Source: Amborella trichopoda (taxonomy: Eukaryota; Streptophyta; Magnoliopsida; Amborellales; Amborellaceae). From it: DNA of 64,000 nucleotides. Below, piece after piece: positions 55,786 through 64,000 of this stretch. The position numbers and the translations under genes were made by a program. Where the stretch lies: NCBI RefSeq assembly GCF_000471905.2, contig NW_006500337.1:3109289-3173288 (forward strand), in the 5' to 3' direction. Positions within the stretch are counted from its first letter, which is position 1; each line of letters starts with the position of its first letter. Under the pieces are notes generated by a model, which did not search any database, was not told the origin of the DNA, and saw nothing but the letters and a program-made list of their open reading frames with translations.

Positions 55786-58440
55786 GTAAACGACATGTTC
55801 AAATATTCAAAATAATATGACCACAACAAAGCTATGACTCCTAATGCATATGGAGAGCATCACAATGCTCCATGTCCCACAGACTTATGCAGTGGTGTGA
55901 AATCTTGAGTGCCCATAAATGGCTCTGGCGCCAACTCCTCTTTTGAACCATTTTCTGAATGCCTTTTTTTGTCAAGTCATCGTAGAACACTCTGTGATAA
56001 CATGATTGGCAATTTCCCCCAGTAACTACTTACTAAAGTTAAAACACTCATCTTCAGAGTGGGTGTTTTCTTGTTTCTAAAATATTGAGTTATTTTAAAG
56101 GAAAGAAAAGAGAGGAGAGTACAAGTTGGTTGTATGTTTTTTGTAAATAGATTTGGCAGTACTTCCAAGAACTCTTATTGGGTTCCTTACTGATGGACAT
56201 GTGGCCTATTTGAAATAGAATTTTCAGAGGTGAGTGCTGGAGCACATCAAGAGAACAGAATCTCAGTCACAGGCGGTTGCTAGAGAGAAATATATTCATT
56301 CTCTCCAATGGCTGCTTGGATGTGGAAGGGGTTCTCCTTGAACTTTATCAGATGGAGTTGTGAGACGCAAATGAGTATGTGTAAGTTCACGGAGATCCAA
56401 GAGATGTTCTTCCTTGACAGAAAGAAGGAATCCTATCTAGTGCTCGATGCTCTAGACCATCATGGAGCCTCCTATGAAGGGGTTGAATATGCAGGATTCT
56501 CTCCCATGTAAATTTTCATCAGTTAATTCGGTGATATACTCAAAATTTTCAAGCAATAAAGAGTTAATTACCATAAACAGAAGTTGGCATAGTTCAAAAT
56601 GATTAGGGCATACTTATCTATCACAATTTTATTTCATGAACTTCAAAATGTTTCTAGTGAAAAATTCCTGGTGCTATTCAAAGTTCACAATACCTGGTTT
56701 TGTGAAAATGATAACAAGTTGACCACGAGTCACAACAAAACTACAGTGCAAACTAGACAAGAACATGCATTTCCACATCCCCTAGAGATGTTGGCTACTT
56801 CTTGGGGCAATGAAAAGAGTCAAAAAAAAAAAAATCTCAAAAGAATAGGAGCATAGCACGAGGCAGTGGAAGAGGGGATTTAAGTTGAACTGCATATTCT
56901 AGGTGCTTACAAGGCAAGAGTTATAGGATATGATAAAGGACATAAAATGGCGGAAAGGAAGTCAATAGCGCATAATGAGGCAACATGGAACAGGGGCGAG
57001 GAAAATGTGGAGGCGCCATCACAGAGGAACATTGAAGCTTAACATGGTTGCTCTTTCGGTTACCTTGGCCTTAAAAGAGCGAGCATATCAAATTGGAATG
57101 GCATGGCCAGAGTAGAAAAGGCCTTCTTAAGAGTGAATAGACTTGTGGATTCCTGCATAGCGCACTATGGAATTCATGAAACAACATTTTTTGGCCCCCT
57201 ACTTGTAATAGGATGATTTTTGAAAATTAATTTGTTGGGCATTCAGGGATGATCTTATTCAAGCAAGACCCGCACACATATGCTTAAGACGATTGAAAAT
57301 TTCGGATAACTCTTTAGAGGTGCACCTTACTTCAATAGTATAAGGCTGACACCTTATACAAACCTCACCCTTGCCTTGTTTTAGATGGACCATGAATGAT
57401 AGAAGTAATTCTTAAAAAAAAAGTCAAATCTTGCTTTAATATTGAGTGTATACCTCATCTTTAGGTCACATACTTGCATATGGAGATTTAAGCATTATTT
57501 GCCAAAAATTATTAGAACATAAGATTGACTAAACTCTTTGGAAAAAGTTCAAAGAATCAGAAGAAATCGTCAGTGCGTCATCCTTTGCAAAATACAGCAA
57601 CAAAAACTTCATGGAGAATCCCATACCATAAAATCTAGCTTATAAGTTACGTATATAAACTTAATTTGTATTTTAGCTGATATGTCATCTATCAAAAATC
57701 AATTGGATTTTGGGGATTGCCCAATGACCAATCAATAATCCCACATCCGGAGCTTCTGTTTTCACCCTTGTATCCTGGAACTGATTGTATCCTCAAAATG
57801 ACCAAAATTGTCATATAAGAAACATTTGTGCATTGAAAGAATGGGTTCTCTCCATGCATTTCATTTACAATACTTTATAATCTATTTAAGTGAATCAAAT
57901 CAAATCAAATCAAATAGTAACAATAAAAATAAAAAGTAATCAAATCAAACTTTGTATAATGATTGATATATCCTTATCTTTCCACATATAATTCTAGAAA
58001 CCATATAATGCTTTTCCATGCCATTGAATTAATTTAGAATCGTCTCTTAAATTTCATACATTCTATCTCAAGGAGACTAATTTCATCGATCTCATAAACC
58101 CCATTTCCAGATGAAATTAATAATTCAAATTATTTACAAATTGAAAGATAAGAGGACTGATACTTACATGCCATCCCCAAAATCTTCATTGATAATATCC
58201 TTAATGCATTCCCCAAAGTGCATAACAGCTTCATTAAATCTACAAACATTATTCGCATCATGCAATCAATTATTGACACATTTTGGAAGATCTTTCAAAA
58301 GCAAAAAAAACCTACCCAAAAAAGGAAAAAGATAAGACAGGAGATACTATTATATAATAAATTGAATCAATTTTGGAGCTACTCATGATACAATGGACGA
58401 AAAGAAAATAAACTAAAACTGCATGCTAAGAAAAAACAAC
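55786..58440. other. Intergenic, no certain gene
   Basis: A 67-codon frame at 56308-56511 begins MAAWMWKGFSL, but I do not recognise it and see no exon partner. About 57308-57372 is the right end of an M1 element (GAGGTGCACCTTACTTCAAT, CACCTTATACAAACCTCACC). A short ATCAA repeat is near 57900. Otherwise nothing was recognised. Confidence 0.45.
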
Positions 58441-60095
58441 GATAGGGGAAAAGTACAGTAACCCCGTGACAGTCATTACCATCCAATCAGCGGGTTGGAC
58501 GGTGATCAAGCCAGACCAGGACCCAGGACACTAATGATCGTTATGACCACATATCCGATGTGATCAGGAGGATAAGTGTACATATTAATAAGGATAAATA
58601 ACACAAATGTCTGAACCAGAAAATCCTTCATCTCCAAATCTCTTTTTCGTTCTCTCTCCCCCTACTTCTCTCTCTCTCTCTTTCGCTTCTCTTTTTCTTG
58701 CCCACTCCTCTACATTAGGAAGTCTACACACACTCCATCTCTTTTTAAGAAGCTCTCTTAATAAAACCCCATTTTACTTCTTGAAAATATAAAACTCTCG
58801 TTCTTTTATAAACCTTCATCATTTATTTACTTCTTAAAATTCTTCTACTCTCTTTCCAAAACTCTCACATCATTTCTTTACCACTCTTTACCACACATTA
58901 TCACTCTTTACCGAACATTTACGTCCATTCCATTTGATTTTATCCTCTCTAAGATTCCTGCTTACTTTCAAGGATTTCTCATCACTCATTACCATTCATG
59001 CATATATAAGGTTCTTTCATTTTATTATCGTCATGCATCATGCATTAGGGGGCTCATCGGAGTTATATTCTTGTGGGCTTGCTCTCTATGACTGTTGACT
59101 TCTTGAATCTTTTGGGGTATTTCGATCACAAGTCGAGTACATTTTCTCTATCAACCGATAATACCTCTTGAGAGAGGTGACACCGGAAGGCTATCCCATT
59201 TTTTGGATCAATATTCCCCTTTTTTTCTACCATCTTTCTCTTCTATTTCTCTGAACCTCTTAACCCATAAATACAATCCCCACTCTCAAACCTCTTGTAC
59301 CTAATTGGAGACAAGCCAAGGGATACCTCTCAAAAGTCATGATAAGTGTGATTATAGTGTTGTACAACGAATCTAGGGAGCCGAATTCAAACCGCATTGC
59401 AATGACAGTTGGAGGGCTTTCTAAGTGATCTAAGAGGGCGAATCGCCCATACGCATCCCCCGAACCCAACCGGTGAGGTAGGTACTCGAGCCCCTTCTCA
59501 CCGACCAAAATCTCTCTTGTGTTGGTTCTTATCCGCACTTCACACACACGTATGCGTGGGTCCCACGTTTGTTCGAGAGAGTATTCCTCCAACCGAGTCA
59601 CCCATATCGGGCCGACTCGGGACGATAAGAAATCAGGCTCAACCAATTTTATTATTACAAAATTATATTTTTAGTAAGACGGATGTCAAATTTTTCTACA
59701 TCACCGAACCAACTTTTATCAAAGGTTTGAGATGATCTTGAGTGAGTCCAACACTACAACATCATTTAATGTTTGATATTGTCTCAACCCATACATGGAT
59801 GGTCTAGATGAGCCTGATTCATCTAAGCTCCAAGTTTGTGGTGCAACTATCACAATATTTTTCTCCTTTACTTGGCTACAATGTAGGATTGCATAAAATA
59901 TAAAATAAAGACAAAATGTGGTATGCAGAAGAAGACTAGACTCATAATGTTTAGACATGATATAATTGGGCGTTCATTTCAGGGCTCCTAACTATGTAAA
60001 TATCAAATACGTCTTAAACAATGATTAATCTAGTTGGAATCACATCCAATAATTGCTTTTTATTTTTTATGTACTTCTATTAATTACTTAAGTGA
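58441..60095. other. Intergenic, pyrimidine-rich stretch, no certain gene
   Basis: From 58640 to 58960 the plus strand is rich in CTCTCT and TTCTTT. A 128-codon minus-strand frame (59646-59260) has no recognisable domain or homologue known to me and is not called a gene. The region might be part of an old LTR, but no second copy or primer site is visible. Confidence 0.4.
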
Positions 60096-60099
60096 TAAT

Positions 60100-62041
60100 T
60101 GTTGGGTTCATGTAGCCTTTAAATGCCTTATGAGTGCTTGTAAAATGAAATGATAGAGTGGAACATGAACTCAGTGGGAGTGTGGTCCCTCGTGAGCCAT
60201 ACTAAACAAACAATGTTTGCTCATATCAGACTGTGCGTGACGATCTAGGCCAGTCGGTTGAGAAAAACCCATGTTACATCGGCATAAGTAACAAACCGAG
60301 AATGGTTCTAATGGGTTAGTCCTTGATGAGATCGGAGAATATTCTTAGATGAGTGAGTTGAGAGACTGTGTGACCCTTGTGTGTGATGGTGGTCTATAGA
60401 GATGAGGGCCAAAGCATCATCCATACGCCATCACACGGCATGCATATCTATAGATCGTTCGAGAAAGCCATAAATCCACCTTTTAAGGTGAAGCGTATGT
60501 ATGTGCGAGAGATACCCATATGCACCATAGGAGCTATGGTTGCATCAGGTCTAGCTGACCTTAACTAGTCTCTAGGGCAGGACCTAAAATCCACAAACTG
60601 GGATTGCGATTCTTTGACTCATCAAACGGACGTTGGTGACCCACTAATGAGCCCCTACTTGGACTGTGAGTCATGAGAAACACTAGATCGATCTGATAAA
60701 ATAAGTGTGGTCTGGAGTCCACAGTTGAAGGTGGAGTGCCCCATGATTGTTTATTCCTAAACCATATGGATCCTTTCCCATCAAATTAATTTAATTATGT
60801 TTATTTTATGATGAAAATTATTTTAAGATTATTATTTGAATTTTTATGAATCCCTGGATATTTTATTTATAATTTTTAGATTTATAAATTAAAGATATTG
60901 ATTTTAGAATTGTTTAAATATTCAAATAATATTCTAAAATCCTTTTTATTAATTTTAAATATATAAAAATATCATGGGGGCTCATTGTGCACATGGGCCC
61001 GCCATATTTTTAGAAGGTGGGGCCCATGAGTTCCTCCCTTGAGTGGCACGCCCCACCCTTATTCTCTTTCCTATTTTTTGGTGATATTGCATATGGCCAT
61101 ATGGTCAGAATATATTGACTAAATATTGACTTGATATATTTTTGAAAGATTTTATGAAAAGATTGAGTAGACTTGTGTTATTTTATGGTATGCACAATAT
61201 TTTGATTAGATTTAATTTATTTAATTTCTATTGATGATAAAATGATTTAGGAAAGAGGAATAATGGTTCATGCCCCTTTCATAATGTTGATGGCCCATCT
61301 ATGGAATTGATGGCTCAAATCTCTCACCCCACAAGTCACCCTTGATCTACGGTCTATGTTTAATCTCACAAGAAAATGCAAGCCAAAGAAAACCCCAAGA
61401 AACTCTAATCTTATTCAAAGCCTATAAAAATAGATTATCTATACCAAAAAATCTATACACCTTATCTTTCTATCTCTCTCTCTTAAGAAAGTTTATCTCT
61501 ATCTCCCATATTGTGAAAGAACCTAAGGGTTTAGGTTATGGAGTTCTTCTCTCCTATCTCTCAAATATGGATTTATGACTAAAGGTTTTAGGGTTTAGTA
61601 AAACGAGAATTCATCTCCCTCAAACTAGGTTGCTAAGAGAATTCACCTAGGGTTTGAGTTTGTGATCAAAAGGATTCATGTTCTATTAGTGTGGCTTGGC
61701 CGAAATTTGCTTTCTCGGTTCGAGATTGAAGCTAGACCGTTGATCCAGTATCAGCGGATGATGATGACTCGGTGTGGGGTGTAATAAGCCCGATTGAGGT
61801 AATCTCCAGCACTCTTCCTTTTGTTTCTTGCAATCTTATCTTTTATTCTCAAGCATAGTGTATAGTTGTTTCAATGGCATCAAGTTGTTAAGATCTTGAT
61901 TTTATTTTTATGGTGATTTTATTTTGAAATTTATCTTATTATAATAAAGACCACATGTAAGTGATCTTTTACCAAAAAAAAGGAGTGGAAAAAAACAAAA
62001 ATTGTATTCCCCTGTTAAAGATCACATAGGTCTTTCTTTCA
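60100..62041 (+). mobile_element. 5' LTR of an LTR retrotransposon, start approximate
   Basis: The end at 62041 (CTTTCTTTCA) is firm because a primer binding site follows one base later. A TG start near 60100 (TGTTGGGTTCATG) is a guess that would make the LTR about 1.9 kb. From 61235 on, it aligns with 1-905. It contains a CT-rich stretch at 61470-61510 and a TCTATACACC leader-like sequence near 61452. Confidence 0.6.
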
Positions 62042-62042
62042 T

Positions 62043-62054
62043 TGGTATCAGAGC
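62043..62054 (+). other. Primer binding site
   Basis: TGGTATCAGAGC, complementary to the 3' end of initiator methionine tRNA. It is intact and separated from the LTR by one base. Confidence 0.85.
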
Positions 62055-64000
62055 TATTGATACTTGATGTCATTAGTTATATTTTCTCTTTATTGAGTCT
62101 AGATCAAGCTTGGAGATGAGATATAAGAAAGCTAATGACCTTTGTGGTCAAGAAATACATCCACGGTTAAGAATTATTGAAATATTCCAACACCGAAAAG
62201 GCAGTCTGCATAATGAATATTCTTTGCTATTTTGGAGTAGTGATATGAAGAATATAATGAGGTACTTTTCTATTACATACTCATTGATATTTTGTGTCTT
62301 TAAGAGTAGGATCTACCTGAAAAATTTCAGTGGGAAATCCTAAGGGAATTCAGAGTTATGAAATCATCAATGAAGGTTGTCAGTTCTGACCCTACAAAAT
62401 CAAGGAACTGTCCATTGAGTTCCGTAATTTTTCCTACCAATCATATGATTTTATTTCTTACTGAAATTTTAATGTAATTAACAAAATTGAGTCTACTTTC
62501 AAGCAAAAAAGGTTTCATTAAGAAATTCCTTGTGGTTTGAAAGATATGATCAATTTATTGAAGGGTGCGCAAGTGTTGTTTTCTGTAACGAAAATTATTT
62601 TCATGACTTGAAAATCATGATTTTATTTTTATACTTAACAGAATGTTTTATGGTCCACACTAAATTTTTAGACTTCCATTCTGAGTCTATTTTCTAATAA
62701 AATTTATTTGAAAGAGAAATATCTACGGGAAGAGAGGAATAAAAATTTTGGATTAAAGAGAGGTCATCTTGAATTTTTTGCAATTTGGTATGTTATTCAT
62801 TGAGACATGAATAATTATAAATATATGTGTTATCATTATGTGTCTAATTTCAAATAAAGTTGGTTTAAAATGGAAACTCCATGAGAGCAGAGAGAAGACA
62901 ATTTTACTAGATAGTGTTCATCCTGAAATTCTGCAGTATGATTTATTTTGTGACATGAATGTTACTTACTTTTTTCTCTGAAGAAAAATATTAGTTGGGA
63001 TTAAAACTATGATGTTGTGATTTTATTTTGAGTCTAGTTTTCAACACTAAAGATTTTATGAATAAATTATTTGAGAATTGAGAGAAACAATTTTTTATTG
63101 AAAGGTGCTCAATCTGATTTTCTACTGAGAAAATTACATTGTGACCTAAATGTCATTGAAACGAAGACTCACTATATGGTATGATTTAGGAATGAAACTA
63201 AGCATTATATTATATTTTTTAGTCTATTTCAATACTCAAAAGGATTCGGAGATAAACTTTTTTTGAGTTGACAAATATCATATTTTTATCATGGGATGCT
63301 CATGTTCTATGCTGCAGTAAATTAAAAGATGTGACATGTTAAGGCACATCCTTGAATTCTCAATTATGGAGACCTTTAAGACTTATTTTAAAAGGCTTTA
63401 TAGTATGTCATGAGTATGGTTTATTATAGTACAACTTTAAAGAGATGTAATACAGAGTTAGCAAGATAAGAGACTCTATGAGAAGAGTATTCAATTTGAA
63501 AATAGCAGAAAGAAGAAGAAATACAATACCTATAAAAGCATCTTGGTTTCTTCGAAATGAAGGGATATATAGAGAGACTTGGTAGTAGCATAGAAACGCT
63601 AAAGATCATTGGGAGTATCGAAATTGTGATATTTGAAATAATGGGATGAATAAGATATTTTTTTCTCAGTGTAAGACAAGAGAATCTAAGTGCTGAAGAG
63701 ATGGACACTTCGTGACATGTAAAAACAATGACCAATATATTCTCCATCAGTTGCGTGCACTTCTAAGATCACAAAAGCTTGTCAAACAAGTAAAAGCGAC
63801 TAATCAAGAAAGCCCAGGTACCACACTACATGGTTTTGAGGTATGAAATCTATCCCACATTATATGGTAAGGTTATATAGGGAAAGATGATTCAATTACT
63901 TTGTTTAATGTGCTTTGGTTATGTTTTGGCTAATTGTTTTATGAATATGTATGAAGTGTATAGAGATTAAGTGATAAGTGCTAACAAATTTGAAAGTGTC
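62055..64000 (+). mobile_element. Internal region of the LTR element, non-coding or badly decayed
   Basis: Downstream of the primer site there is no long open frame. A possible gag zinc-knuckle remnant is at about 63672-63720, where one frame reads a Cys, a stop, then RDGHFVTC. From about 62560 to 63330 the sequence consists of diverged repeats of a 150-200 bp unit (see findings). The element runs off the window, so its type cannot be set. Confidence 0.45.

Noticed and set aside
59260-59646. 128-codon minus-strand frame
   Set aside because: No recognisable domain, no intron signals or neighbours supporting a gene. The length is possible by chance in this GC-balanced stretch.

Overview
This is nuclear DNA of a flowering plant. 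The evidence is intron-bearing plant genes (a cytochrome P450 of the CYP76/CYP80 type and an NPF/PTR transporter), a fragment of plastid DNA, plant Ty1/copia and Ty3/gypsy retrotransposons, and a dense, AT-rich background of miniature inverted-repeat elements (MITEs). The species cannot be fixed from the sequence. Two assembly gaps (16022-16084 and 33393-33838) sit in microsatellites.

Only one gene looks intact: an NPF5-like proton-coupled transporter on the minus strand (20719-28821, four exons, 585 codons, all splice sites GT-AG, frame kept throughout). A P450 gene on the minus strand (7442-8985) keeps its two-exon layout. It has a frameshift, an in-frame stop and changes in two catalytic motifs, so it is called a pseudogene. 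A collinear plastid insertion (about 5640-6497) holds the end of psaB, a full-length but interrupted rps14, and trnfM-CAU.

Layout: 1-905 is an LTR cut by the window edge. 963-5540 is MITE territory, including a Harbinger-type element filled with about 1.5 kb of minisatellite. 5640-6497 is the plastid insertion. 6905-9440 is the P450 pseudogene bracketed by two copies of one palindromic MITE. 9445-16300 is MITEs and microsatellites. 16890-20437 is a decayed minus-strand copia element. 20719-28821 is the transporter gene. 29180-32130 is a cluster of MITEs. 32130-42900 is mostly unexplained intergenic DNA with MITEs, a solo-LTR candidate and local tandem repeats. 42915-55319 is a copia element on the plus strand, split inside its integrase by a complete but dead gypsy chromovirus (44856-52779) with a perfect 5-bp target duplication. 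55320-60100 is intergenic DNA. About 60100-64000 is the 5' LTR, primer binding site and start of another LTR element whose LTR is related to that at 1-905.

I recognised at least seven repeat families recurring within the window, labelled M1 to M7 here for convenience. I found no convincing undescribed gene system. The most unusual structures are the minisatellite-bearing Harbinger-type element, the 97-bp inverted duplication at the end of the copia 3' LTR, the self-nested M1 MITE, and a degenerate repeat series downstream of the last primer binding site.
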